The notes under the pieces are model-generated. The model saw only the letters and a list, made by a program, of their open reading frames with translations. It had not been told where the DNA came from and did not search any database. Shown here one piece after another: positions 46,129 through 54,757 of a stretch of DNA of 64,000 nt. A program made the translations under genes and the position numbers. Origin of the DNA: Cyclobacteriaceae bacterium YHN15. GTDB lineage: Bacteria; Bacteroidota; Bacteroidia; Cytophagales; Cyclobacteriaceae. The stretch is taken from contig RKQB01000003.1 in the NCBI GenBank assembly GCA_003797895.1, positions 620,001-684,000 of the forward strand. The letters are read 5' to 3'. Numbering within the stretch: position 1 is the stretch's first letter; each line of letters begins with the position of its first letter.

Positions 46129-47583
46129 ATGTCGGCAAAAAGAAAAATTACCGTGGCCTATGGAGACGGGATCGGGCCTGAAATCATGGAAGCAACCCTC
46201 AAAATCCTTGAAGCATCAGGTGCAAGGTTGGAATATGATGTCATAGAAATCGGTGAGCAAGTGTATTTAAAGGGAATCAGTTCAGGAATGGAGCCGAAAT
46301 CTTTTGATTCCCTTAGGGAAACAAAAGTTTTTTTAAAATCGCCAATTACCACTCCACAAGGAGGAGGTTTTAAAAGCCTGAATGTCACTACCCGTAAATC
46401 CTTTGGTCTTTTTGCCAATGTAAGGCCATGTAAGGCTTATTCTCCATTTATCAAAACCCATTTCCCTAAGACCGATATGGTCATCATTCGGGAAAATGAA
46501 GAGGATCTTTATGCAGGAATAGAACATAGACAGACCCAAGAGGTATATCAAACCTTGAAATTGATATCCCAGCCGGGTTCTGAGAAAATCATACGTTATG
46601 CTTTTGAATATGCCAAAAAATATGGCCGGAAAAAGGTCACTTGCATGACAAAAGACAACATTATGAAGCTTGCTGATGGTCTATTCCACAAAACTTTTGA
46701 CGAGATTGCCAAAGAATATCCGGATATACAAACCGATCACAAGATCATAGATATTGGTGCTGCACTGATCGCTGAAAGACCTGAAATTTTTGATGTAATA
46801 GTCACCTTAAACTTATATGGGGATATCATTTCTGATATTGCCGCTCAGGTTACCGGTTCAGTAGGGCTGGGTGGTTCCGCCAATGTGGGTGCAGAAGTGG
46901 CCATGTTTGAAGCCATCCACGGATCTGCTCCAGATATTGCCGGTATGGATATTGCCAACCCTTCTGGCTTGTTGAATGGTGCCATTATGATGTTGGTACA
47001 CATAGGTCAACCAGAAATTGCCGAAAAAATAGCCAATGCCTGGATGAAAACATTGGAAGATGGTATTCATACGGGTGACATATATCAGGCAGGCATCTCC
47101 TCCAAAAAAGCAGGCACTCAGGAATTTGCTCAGGCTGTGATTGATAGATTAGGTCAAAAACCATCCAATATGACTCCAGCTGTATTTGATAAATCTTCCA
47201 CCACTCCATTGAATATTAAGCTTAAGCATGTAACAAAAGCCAAAAAAGAACTGATCGGCGTAGATGTATTTATAGATTGGGACGAGGAAAACAGAAACCC
47301 TGATATTATCGGTGAAAAACTGAGAAAAGCAGATGTTAAAGGATTGAAGCTTCAGCTGATTACCAACAGAGGGGTGAAGGTATTCCCGGATGGTATGCCG
47401 GAAACCTTCTGTACTGACCATTGGAGATGCAGATTCAAAACCGCGGAGGAGTCTGTAATTACGCATGAAGATGTGATCACCTTACTCAATCAGATAAAAG
47501 ACCTGGGGTTTGACTTTATCAAAACAGAACACCTCTATGCTTTTGATGGAGTCAGAGGATATTCACTGGCACAAGGAGAGTAA
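46129..47583 (+). CDS. icd: NADP-dependent isocitrate dehydrogenase, Thermus-like type
   Basis: TCA-cycle enzyme converting isocitrate to 2-oxoglutarate. The 484-aa protein resembles the long IDH of Thermus with an extra C-terminal domain (GVDVFIDWDEEN onward, about residue 380-484). It shows GDGIGPEIMEATL at the N terminus, substrate-binding RENEEDLYAGIEHRQT, and metal-binding NLYGDIISDIAAQ with HGSAPDIAGMDIANP. I start at ATG 46129, since the frame upstream only offers a TTG overlapping the -7 box. A strong bidirectional terminator follows. Confidence 0.93.
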   Translation: MSAKRKITVAYGDGIGPEIMEATLKILEASGARLEYDVIEIGEQVYLKGISSGMEPKSFDSLRETKVFLKSPITTPQGGGFKSLNVTTRKSFGLFANVRPCKAYSPFIKTHFPKTDMVIIRENEEDLYAGIEHRQTQEVYQTLKLISQPGSEKIIRYAFEYAKKYGRKKVTCMTKDNIMKLADGLFHKTFDEIAKEYPDIQTDHKIIDIGAALIAERPEIFDVIVTLNLYGDIISDIAAQVTGSVGLGGSANVGAEVAMFEAIHGSAPDIAGMDIANPSGLLNGAIMMLVHIGQPEIAEKIANAWMKTLEDGIHTGDIYQAGISSKKAGTQEFAQAVIDRLGQKPSNMTPAVFDKSSTTPLNIKLKHVTKAKKELIGVDVFIDWDEENRNPDIIGEKLRKADVKGLKLQLITNRGVKVFPDGMPETFCTDHWRCRFKTAEESVITHEDVITLLNQIKDLGFDFIKTEHLYAFDGVRGYSLAQGE

Positions 47584-47600
47584 AAAAGTACAATAACTTC

Positions 47601-47639
47601 AAAAAACAAGCTAGACCTAACGGTCTAGCTTGTTTTTTT
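47601..47639. terminator. Bidirectional terminator between icd and guaA
   Basis: A perfect 17-bp stem (47601-47617 with 47622-47638) with loop TAAC and flanking A/T runs between convergent genes. Confidence 0.92.
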
Positions 47640-47656
47640 ATGCTATGCGAGTAGAA

Positions 47657-49186
47657 TTATTCCCACTCAATGGTTGCTGGTGGTTTAGATGAAATGTCAT
47701 AAACAACCCTGTTTACTCCTTTTACCCTGTTGATGATTTCATTGGACATTTTACCAAGGAATTCATAAGGCAGATGGATCCAATCCGCTGTCATACCATC
47801 CACAGAACCTACCGCTCTAAGTGCTACCACTCTTTCATAGGTTCTCTCGTCCCCCATTACGCCAACAGACTGAATAGGCAACAAAATTGCTCCAGCTTGC
47901 CATACTTGGTCATACAAACCATGATCTTTCAGGCCCTGAATAAAAATGGAATCAACCTCCTGCAAAGTTTTGACTTTTTCTGCCGTGATATCTCCCAAAA
48001 TCCTAATGGCCAATCCTGGACCCGGAAATGGATGTCTTCCAATTATGGCCTCCGGAATTTCCAGTGCCCTTCCGACTTCCCGCACTTCATCCTTAAATAG
48101 GGTATTTAGCGGTTCAACCACAGACAATTTCATAAAATCCGGCAAACCTCCCACATTGTGATGGGATTTAATGGTGGCTGAAGGACCTTTAACGGATACC
48201 GACTCGATCACATCAGGATATATTGTGCCCTGACCCAACCATTTCACTCCCTCGATTTTATGTGCCTCATCGTCAAAAACTTCGATAAATACTCTCCCTA
48301 TTGCCTTCCTTTTAGTTTCAGGGTCACTAATACCTGCTAAAGCCTCATAAAACCTCTCTTTGGCGTCTACTCCGATAACATTCAAACCCAAAGTTTTGTA
48401 AGACTCCAATACCTCCGCAAATTCATTTTTCCGCAACAACCCGTTGTCCACAAAAACACAGGTCAGGTTTTCACCTATAGCCCTATGGATTAATGTGGCG
48501 GCCACTGAAGAGTCAACACCACCAGAAAGACCCATCACGACCTTGTCATTACCTAATTTTTCCTTCAGTTCCGCTATGCTGGTATCCACAAACATATCTG
48601 AAGTCCAGTTCTGGGAGCATTCACATATTCCCACCACAAAGTTTCTTAAAAGGTTTTTGCCTTCTAAAGAGTGGGTAACTTCTGGATGGAACTGGATCCC
48701 ATAAGTTTCCTCTCCCTGAACTTTAAAAGCCGCAACACGGACTGAAGAGGTACTTGCGATCACTTCAAATCCGGAAGGAAGTTCCTTGATCGTATCACCA
48801 TGGGACATCCATACCTGCGAGCCATGAGTCATTTCTTTCAAGAGATCATAATGTAGATCAATATGATCCAAATTGGCTCTGCCATATTCTCTGATTTCTG
48901 AGGGCAATACTTCCCCACCATATTTTTGGGCCATTAACTGGGCGCCATAGCAGACAGCCAAAATCGGAAGTCTACCGCGTAAACTGTCCAAATCAATATC
49001 CGGGGACCCTTCATCCCTTACTGAGCAAGGACTTCCGGATAATATGATTCCTTTAACATCAGAGGAAATTTCAGGAATTTTATTAAAAGGGTGGATTTCG
49101 CAATATACATTGAGTTCCCTCACTCTACGGGCGATGAGTTGCGTGTACTGGGAACCGAAATCTAAAATCAATATTTGTTCAGCCAT
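47657..49186 (-). CDS. guaA: GMP synthase (glutamine-hydrolysing)
   Basis: Converts XMP to GMP using glutamine (509 aa). The class I amidotransferase domain has the nucleophile C79 ([11 protein letters not shown]) and [11 protein letters not shown]. The ATP pyrophosphatase domain carries [12 protein letters not shown] and the GMPS C-terminal dimerisation domain. I start at ATG 49186 ([14 protein letters not shown]); a TTG two codons earlier is inside the -7 box. The gene is convergent to icd. Confidence 0.97.
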   Translation of the reverse strand: MAEQILILDFGSQYTQLIARRVRELNVYCEIHPFNKIPEISSDVKGIILSGSPCSVRDEGSPDIDLDSLRGRLPILAVCYGAQLMAQKYGGEVLPSEIREYGRANLDHIDLHYDLLKEMTHGSQVWMSHGDTIKELPSGFEVIASTSSVRVAAFKVQGEETYGIQFHPEVTHSLEGKNLLRNFVVGICECSQNWTSDMFVDTSIAELKEKLGNDKVVMGLSGGVDSSVAATLIHRAIGENLTCVFVDNGLLRKNEFAEVLESYKTLGLNVIGVDAKERFYEALAGISDPETKRKAIGRVFIEVFDDEAHKIEGVKWLGQGTIYPDVIESVSVKGPSATIKSHHNVGGLPDFMKLSVVEPLNTLFKDEVREVGRALEIPEAIIGRHPFPGPGLAIRILGDITAEKVKTLQEVDSIFIQGLKDHGLYDQVWQAGAILLPIQSVGVMGDERTYERVVALRAVGSVDGMTADWIHLPYEFLGKMSNEIINRVKGVNRVVYDISSKPPATIEWE

Positions 49187-49189
49187 GCG

Positions 49190-49197
49190 CAAAGGTA
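49190..49197 (-). promoter_or_regulatory. -7 box (TACCTTTG) abutting the guaA start
   Basis: On the minus strand TACCTTTG ends 3 nt before the guaA ATG, so the transcript would be leaderless or nearly so. The -33 region (TTTCG) is only a partial match. Confidence 0.5.
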
Positions 49198-49244
49198 CGT
49201 AGCCAAAAGAAAATGCGAAAAGATTTGCCTAAAAATTCAGAAGA

Positions 49245-50246
49245 TTATTTTGCTTTGATAGTAAATGCTTTTTTAGGATTTTCCACCAATATCAAATCCA
49301 ACTCCTGTTGGGTAAAACCTTCTTTTTTCATCAAAGGAATCAACTCATCAAACAATGCATTAAACCCTTTAAAGTCTCCACCATTGGGTTCGCCCGGACT
49401 ATACCATCCTGCATCATGAGATAATAAAACATTTCCTAAAAGATTATTTTTCTTCGCAAATAACACCCTTTCTAGATGACCTTCAACATCCCAAACAATG
49501 CCATCCAAACTTATCCACGTCCCATATTCAGCGGCTTTAATATAATTGTTGAAATCCTTCTCATTTTGGGCATGCACCCAGACGAAGTTTGAAGGGTCTA
49601 CTCCTTGTTCCAATAAAACATCTATCTCCGCCTTGGCTGTGGACCAGGGCCCTGTATGGGAAACAATCAGTAATCCGGTTTCCTTGTGGGTAATCGCGGC
49701 AGCCTGAACCAGTTTTTTATCTATGGGAGAAAGCTCTGAACCTTCATTCACCGAAATTTTAATAAAGCCTGGATAGACACCTGAATCTTCAATGCCATGA
49801 TGGGTTTCTTCAATCCATCTATCTGCCAACTCTCTTGCTGATTCAGAGTAGGCGTGGGAAGGCAGATATTTCCCTCCTACGGCTCCATAATAACCTGTAT
49901 TGGTAATAAACTGAATCCCGGTTAATTCGGTAAGCTTTTTAAGTAAAATTGGATCCTTCCCCAAATAGGAAGGGGTACATTCAATGATTGTGCGGACTCC
50001 TTTGGATTTAATATTCTCCAAAAAGGGCAATACCCTTTGAACAACAGAATCTTTATTCCAGCGGTGATATCCTGTAGAATCAGCCCCAATAAAATCCACC
50101 AGAATGTGTTCATGTATCAGCGTCAGACCCATTTCTTTAGGTTCAATTTTACCCGCCACCGTTTCTATATAGCCTTCATTCTCTTCCTTTTCCTCACATG
50201 ATATGAACAAAACAAGCAAAAGGAAACTGATGACAAAAGATTTCAT
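49245..50246 (-). CDS. Phosphotriesterase-family metal-dependent hydrolase, lipoprotein
   Basis: Amidohydrolase-superfamily protein of 333 aa with a lipobox (FISC, Cys17). Binuclear metal site: HEH (H45, H47), the carboxylated-Lys position in GFIKISVNEG, His in VSHTG, and Asp in LSHDAGW. It belongs to the phosphotriesterase homology group, which often acts as lactonase or esterase; activity on organophosphates cannot be assumed. It stands between guaA and the exonuclease gene, in its own unit. No exact promoter was found. Confidence 0.85.
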   Translation of the reverse strand: MKSFVISFLLLVLFISCEEKEENEGYIETVAGKIEPKEMGLTLIHEHILVDFIGADSTGYHRWNKDSVVQRVLPFLENIKSKGVRTIIECTPSYLGKDPILLKKLTELTGIQFITNTGYYGAVGGKYLPSHAYSESARELADRWIEETHHGIEDSGVYPGFIKISVNEGSELSPIDKKLVQAAAITHKETGLLIVSHTGPWSTAKAEIDVLLEQGVDPSNFVWVHAQNEKDFNNYIKAAEYGTWISLDGIVWDVEGHLERVLFAKKNNLLGNVLLSHDAGWYSPGEPNGGDFKGFNALFDELIPLMKKEGFTQQELDLILVENPKKAFTIKAK

Positions 50247-50399
50247 TCTGGTTCTGAATAGTGCTCTTTAAAGATAAAAAAATAAAACCAAAACTGCGAA
50301 TATCATTCATAGGGGAAAAAATTATGGCAAAAAAGATGTCGATTTGATAGTGGTCTCAAATAGGTTTTTGAGAAGGAAATGCTTGGAGCCCTATACAAT

Positions 50400-51416
50400 T
50401 TACCCATCTCCCAGATCCACACTTTCCCCCTCAAACAAAGTTTTCAATTCCACCGCATTAATTTTCTCAACTTCTTCAAGGTACCGACCAAAGACATCAG
50501 TATAGCCATGAGTCAAATACACTTTTTCTGCCCCTGTTCCTTTTATGGCCGAAATAAGTCCATACCAGTCAGCATGGTCTGATAAAACAAACCCTGCATC
50601 CGCTGCTCTTCTTCTTCGGGCACCTCTGACATTCATCCACCCCGAGCATATAGCTGTTCGAAATGGTGAAAACTTTTTCACCCAGCCCGTTCCCATAGCA
50701 GATGGTGGAGCTATGATCAATGAACCCTTAAACTGACTTTTGGAATGCTCCTGTGATACTTTGGGGACATCAACCACTTTTACCCCATTTGAAATCAAGG
50801 CTTGATTGGTCTTATGAATGGCCCCATGGACAAATACAGATCCTATAGCTAGATCCAAATTATTAATGATTCTTTGGGCTTTACCCAAAGAATACGCAAA
50901 AATCAGGGAATTTCTTCCCTGAGAAGCATTCATCCTCCACCAATTATTGATTTCTTTAAATATTTCGAATTGAGCACTCCACTTATAAATGGGTTGTCCA
51001 AATGTGCATTCTGATACAAATTCGTGACATCTGACAGGTTCAAAAGCTGGGGATAAGCCATCACCTTCAACTTTATAGTCTCCACTGATTACAACAATTT
51101 TTCCTTTATATGCTAATCTAATCTGGGCAGATCCCGGAATGTGACCTGCAGGATGAAAAGAAATTCTTACCCCATTGATTTCCAAAAATTCATTATAATC
51201 TATGGTCTGCAAAGAAATATCTTGTCCCAATCTCAATTTCAATACTGCTTCAGACTGATGATGCGCCAAGTATTTCTTCATTCCCCAGCGTGCATGATCT
51301 GCATGGGCGTGCGTTATAATGGCCTTGCCAACAGGTTTCCAGGGATCAATGAATATATCCGCTTTAGGACAATAAAGTCCGAAATCAGTTAGCTCCAATA
51401 AATTGAAATCAGACAA
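50400..51416 (-). CDS. Ligase-associated DNA exonuclease (metallo-beta-lactamase fold)
   Basis: A 338-aa metallo-beta-lactamase/beta-CASP-type nuclease. Core motif THAHADHARWG (HxHxDH), the later metal His/Asp in SGDYKVEGD and LSDHADWYGL, and a beta-CASP-like insertion. Family members usually sit beside an ATP-dependent DNA ligase and a helicase; neither is next to it here. The start is TTG (51414-51416): an in-frame stop lies two codons upstream, and the first internal ATG would lose the catalytic motif. Confidence 0.82.
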   Translation of the reverse strand: MSDFNLLELTDFGLYCPKADIFIDPWKPVGKAIITHAHADHARWGMKKYLAHHQSEAVLKLRLGQDISLQTIDYNEFLEINGVRISFHPAGHIPGSAQIRLAYKGKIVVISGDYKVEGDGLSPAFEPVRCHEFVSECTFGQPIYKWSAQFEIFKEINNWWRMNASQGRNSLIFAYSLGKAQRIINNLDLAIGSVFVHGAIHKTNQALISNGVKVVDVPKVSQEHSKSQFKGSLIIAPPSAMGTGWVKKFSPFRTAICSGWMNVRGARRRRAADAGFVLSDHADWYGLISAIKGTGAEKVYLTHGYTDVFGRYLEEVEKINAVELKTLFEGESVDLGDG

Positions 51417-51460
51417 TTTTCAGCTTTTTTGATGGTGATTGTATGAAAGAATTGAAGCAA

Positions 51461-52090
51461 TCAAATTTCCTCCAATTCTTTTCCCGGTTTAGGATAACTC
51501 AATCTAGCTATTTTTTTCCCTACATGATACTCATCCAGTCCAGAAACTGTTACTGTTCCCAATTTATTGAGGTCCAGGGATCCGTCGGGTCTTAAACCTT
51601 CTTCATCCACAAAAAGTAGTTCAATAGAGGCAATCACCAAAACAGTTCCATTGACTTGAAGGGTTTGGGATTCAACCAATTTACACCCGACCTGAACCGG
51701 ACTTTTTGCTACAAATGGAGCAAAAAAACCTTCCTTGTCTATCTTTTCGATTCCGGTAGCTTCAAATTCGGATTCTTCATACCTCGCTGCTGCCTGATGT
51801 GCCTGTCTGAAAAATTCTTCGGTAACATGATTAAGTGTAAAATATCCGGTGTCCAGAATATATTCCAAAGTATGCCTGGCGACCGAATTGGGTCTAAACA
51901 ACACCCCTACCAAGGGTGGCGTTGCACCGATATGAAAAACCTGGGAAAAAGGTGAAAGATTTGTTTTCCCATCTTTATTCCTGGTACCGATAAGATTAAG
52001 ACTTTTGTAGCCGGATAGGGAATTGATCAAATCCCTTCTAAAGAATGACTCCGCCCCCAAGATTGAGGCATTATCAAAAAACTTCATCAT
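51461..52090 (-). CDS. Flavin reductase family protein (FMN-binding)
   Basis: A 209-aa split-barrel flavin reductase. The FMN-binding core is in GTRNKDGKTNLSPFSQVFHIGATPPLVGVLFRP and the substrate segment in GYFTLNHVTEEF. It probably reduces or binds FMN with NAD(P)H, as a partner of a monooxygenase or photolyase-type enzyme. Its start overlaps the stop of the SpoIIAA-like gene by 4 nt, so the two are translationally coupled. Two Met codons (52090 and 52087) are possible starts. Confidence 0.82.
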   Translation of the reverse strand: MMKFFDNASILGAESFFRRDLINSLSGYKSLNLIGTRNKDGKTNLSPFSQVFHIGATPPLVGVLFRPNSVARHTLEYILDTGYFTLNHVTEEFFRQAHQAAARYEESEFEATGIEKIDKEGFFAPFVAKSPVQVGCKLVESQTLQVNGTVLVIASIELLFVDEEGLRPDGSLDLNKLGTVTVSGLDEYHVGKKIARLSYPKPGKELEEI

Positions 52091-52530
52091 ACCAATATTG
52101 CTTCTTCTATTGAATCACAGTATTTGATATCAAGCAGATGAATAATATTATCCGGATTGTTTTTGAGGATTTGTTCTTTGGCAATCATCACCATTTTTTC
52201 AAACCATTTTTCCTCCGGAAGAATTTTCCTATGCTTTTTAATCCCCAATTCCAGCATTTTATTTTTCCAATTGAGGAAATACCATTCCATACTTGGTTGA
52301 TGAAATGCCCGTAAGGATCTTTTATCAAAAATAAATTTTTCAAATTTACCATCTTCCACAATTGTACTGATCTGGTTGAAAGTATAAATGAAATCATCGA
52401 TCGGAATATAATCTGTCAGGAGTTCGCAGATTATCATCCCTTTTTCCGAATTGGCATATACCTTAGCATACCTAAAATCAAACTCCAGTTTGAAATTGTT
52501 TTCTTCTATGATATTGGCAATGGTATTCAT
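52087..52530 (-). CDS. SpoIIAA-like (STAS-type) protein of unknown function
   Basis: A 147-aa soluble protein with no signal or membrane segment. I do not recognise a named gene. The strand-helix pattern and the block KFIFDKRSLRAFHQPSMEWYFLNWK, with a C-terminal KHRKILPEEKWFEK helix, suggest the STAS/SpoIIAA-like fold. Charged and aromatic conserved-looking residues (FDKR, HQPSMEW) could form a binding site. It overlaps the flavin reductase by 4 nt and lies 19 nt downstream of the coiled-coil gene, so all three look like one transcript. Confidence 0.6.
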   Translation of the reverse strand: MNTIANIIEENNFKLEFDFRYAKVYANSEKGMIICELLTDYIPIDDFIYTFNQISTIVEDGKFEKFIFDKRSLRAFHQPSMEWYFLNWKNKMLELGIKKHRKILPEEKWFEKMVMIAKEQILKNNPDNIIHLLDIKYCDSIEEAILV

Positions 52531-52549
52531 GATGATGAATTGAGTGATT

Positions 52550-52813
52550 TTAATGAAATGATCGGTTTTTCAAATTATTCCCGTTACTGACTTCTTCTTT
52601 AAAATTACCCAGATTTTCCTCCAAGCGAATGGCATATTCCAAAGTAGTCTTTATCAGTTCCTGTTGAGACTGTATTTGCTCTTTTAACCTAGCTAATTCT
52701 ATATTCATACTGGCTACTTTTGATTCAAACTCTTTTTTTAGCCTTTCTTTTTCGAGTCTGGCTTTTTCCAATTCTTCCTTGAAAATCAAAAATGATTCCG
52801 GTGGAGTCCTCAT
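52550..52813 (-). CDS. Small coiled-coil protein
   Basis: An 87-aa protein of almost pure coiled coil (residues about 10-75, FKEELEKARLEKERLKKEFE then QIQSQQELIKTTLE), with no signal peptide or membrane helix. I do not recognise a family. It lies 19 nt upstream of the SpoIIAA-like gene and 80 nt downstream of the SDR gene, within one minus-strand run. A structural partner for the neighbouring proteins is a guess. Confidence 0.55.
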   Translation of the reverse strand: MRTPPESFLIFKEELEKARLEKERLKKEFESKVASMNIELARLKEQIQSQQELIKTTLEYAIRLEENLGNFKEEVSNGNNLKNRSFH

Positions 52814-52893
52814 AATTTCTGTACTTTAATCCTAGGGAGAATACCCTGTAAATATTACTCTTTTTATATACCAATTGTTTAATGAAATTAAAT

Positions 52894-53580
52894 TTACATT
52901 ACCTTGATAGAAGAAATACCTCCATCTAGATGTAAAATCTGACCTGTCATCCAACTGGATTCTTCTGAAAGCAAAAATATTGTGGAGGATGAAATATCCT
53001 CAGGTTGGCCATATCTACCCAAAGGATGTCTCCTGTTAGAAGCTTCCCTTTTTTCATCATTTCCTAATAAATTAAAAGCTAGGGGAGTGTCAGTCAATGA
53101 AGGAGCGATTACGTTTACCCTTATTTTTGAAGGGGCCCACTCTGCTGCAAGTGATTTTGCCAAGCCTTCTAATGCTCCTTTTGCACTTGAGATAGATGAG
53201 TGGAAACTTAAACCTACACTTACAGCTACGGTACTGTAAAAAATAACTGATGCAGAGCCGGACTTTTTCAAGCCTTTCATACAGGCTTGTAATACCCTTA
53301 CAGCACCCAGAACATTTACTTGATAATCATCTTTGAAATCTTCTATGGTGAACCTATGAAAAGGTTTTAGATTGATCGTACCTGGACAATAAACCAATCC
53401 ATCTATTCTTTCAGGTAAGCCTTCAATTATTTCAAAATTTTCAGTTATATCCAGCTGTTTTCCAATTGCCCCACTTTTTGAATAAGCAAAAACATTTGCT
53501 CCCTGTGACTCCAACTTCTCGACAACAGATTTTCCAATTCCGGAATTCCCTCCGATTATCACCACATTCCTGTTTTTCAT
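52894..53580 (-). CDS. SDR-fold protein lacking the catalytic tyrosine
   Basis: A 228-aa classical-SDR-fold protein. The dinucleotide motif is intact (GGNSGIGKS, 10-18), as are the helix-4 Asn (YQVNVLG), the active-site Ser/Thr near 116-117 (FYSTVAVS) and Lys134 (SAKGAL). The tyrosine of YxxxK is absent: position 130 is Ile (codon ATC), giving I-S-S-A-K. The C-terminal cofactor segment is normal (IAPSLTDTPL, GQPEDISSSTIFLLS). It lies in the pterin/flavin neighbourhood, but a terminator separates it from folE. It may be a non-canonical SDR or a binding protein. Confidence 0.75.
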   Translation of the reverse strand: MKNRNVVIIGGNSGIGKSVVEKLESQGANVFAYSKSGAIGKQLDITENFEIIEGLPERIDGLVYCPGTINLKPFHRFTIEDFKDDYQVNVLGAVRVLQACMKGLKKSGSASVIFYSTVAVSVGLSFHSSISSAKGALEGLAKSLAAEWAPSKIRVNVIAPSLTDTPLAFNLLGNDEKREASNRRHPLGRYGQPEDISSSTIFLLSEESSWMTGQILHLDGGISSIKVM

Positions 53581-53638
53581 AAACTTAGTTTTTTTTACTT
53601 AATCCAATTGATTAAAAAATGTTTGAATTTCATCAAAT

Positions 53639-53662
53639 AAAAAAACCGGGATAAATCCCGGT
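53639..53662 (-). terminator. Terminator of the PTPS-folE unit
   Basis: A perfect 7-bp GC-rich stem (53645-53651 with 53656-53662), loop TAAA, followed on the minus strand by at least six T. Confidence 0.85.
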
Positions 53663-53691
53663 CCTAAATTGGCTTAGTTTTCAAACTCAAA

Positions 53692-54387
53692 TTATAAACT
53701 GATATAATTCATAAATTCTTTACGCGTATTTTCATCCCTATCAAATTTTCCACTATAAAAGGCGGTCACAGTAGAGCTGTTGACATCCTGTATACCCCTA
53801 GAGGAAACACACATATGGTGTGCATCAATAATTACAGCCACATCATCTGTTCCCAAAATTTCCTTGAAGGCATTTCCTATCTGCATGGTTAAACGTTCCT
53901 GCACCTGTGGTCTTTTAGCGAAATATTGCACTATTCGATTAATTTTTGAAAGTCCGATTACATGACCACTTGAAATATATGCAACATGTGCTTTTCCGTG
54001 AATTGGTACGAAATGATGTTCACAATTAGAATAGAAAGTAATATCCTTTTCTACAAGCATCTCATTGTATTTGTATTTGTTTTCAAAGAGCTTGGCATCA
54101 GGCATGTTTTTTGGGTTCAGGCCACTGAATATCTCCTTTACATACATTTTGGCTACTCTTTTGGGAGTTCCTTTCAGGCTGTCGTCAGTTAAATCAAGAC
54201 CAAGGATATGCATGATTTCTTTGAAATGTTTCTCAATAAGCTCCATTTTTAATTGATCATCCATTTCAAATGCATCAGCTCTAAGTGGAGTTTCAGTGGA
54301 GGTACCTAGATGCTCATCTCCTATTTCGTCGATACTATGTGAGAAATCAATTCCCATCGTATTCAACAAAGTTTCTTTCTGTTTCAT
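53692..54387 (-). CDS. folE: GTP cyclohydrolase I
   Basis: Makes 7,8-dihydroneopterin triphosphate from GTP, the first step of folate and biopterin synthesis. The 231-aa protein has the zinc ligands C122, H125 (NCEHHF) and C193 (HHMCVSSRG), with KINRIVQYFAKRPQVQERLT typical of FolE1. It overlaps the upstream PTPS-type gene by 41 nt if begun at 54387, or 11 nt if begun at the ATG at 54357. Both suggest translational coupling. Confidence 0.96.
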   Translation of the reverse strand: MKQKETLLNTMGIDFSHSIDEIGDEHLGTSTETPLRADAFEMDDQLKMELIEKHFKEIMHILGLDLTDDSLKGTPKRVAKMYVKEIFSGLNPKNMPDAKLFENKYKYNEMLVEKDITFYSNCEHHFVPIHGKAHVAYISSGHVIGLSKINRIVQYFAKRPQVQERLTMQIGNAFKEILGTDDVAVIIDAHHMCVSSRGIQDVNSSTVTAFYSGKFDRDENTRKEFMNYISL

Positions 54388-54757
54388 ATAATCGAATCGT
54401 TAAATCGTATTTATCTTCTATTTTTTCTCTTAAAATATGCCAAATAACCACAGCAATATTTTCCGCAGTTGGGTTAAGTTTTTTAAATTCATTGGTATCT
54501 AAATTTAAATTTTTATGGTCAAATCTATCTGTAACATATATTTTAATAAGGTCGCTTAAAAGCTTCATATCATATACATATCCAGTATTCGGGTCAACTT
54601 CACCCACTAATTTTACTATTAATTCATAGTTATGTCCATGGTAATGATAGTTGTTACACTTACCAAATATTTCTGTGTTTTTTTCATCAGACCAATCAGG
54701 ATTATGTAACCTATGGGCAGCATTAAAATGCTCTTTTCTGTAAACTGCTACTTTCAT
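54347..54757 (-). CDS. 6-pyruvoyl-tetrahydropterin synthase type protein
   Basis: A 136-aa T-fold enzyme. The zinc ligands are H15, H40 and H42; the catalytic Cys34 is in a C-x5-HGH arrangement (KCNNYHYHGHNY), as in true PTPS, whereas QueD usually shows C-x3-HGH. Other PTPS-like blocks are GEVDPNTGYV, RFDHKNLN and NPTAENIA. It takes the FolE product and loses triphosphate to give 6-pyruvoyl-tetrahydropterin. First gene of the unit with folE. Automatic annotation may call it QueD; the motif spacing argues otherwise. Confidence 0.85.
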   Translation of the reverse strand: MKVAVYRKEHFNAAHRLHNPDWSDEKNTEIFGKCNNYHYHGHNYELIVKLVGEVDPNTGYVYDMKLLSDLIKIYVTDRFDHKNLNLDTNEFKKLNPTAENIAVVIWHILREKIEDKYDLTIRLYETERNFVEYDGN

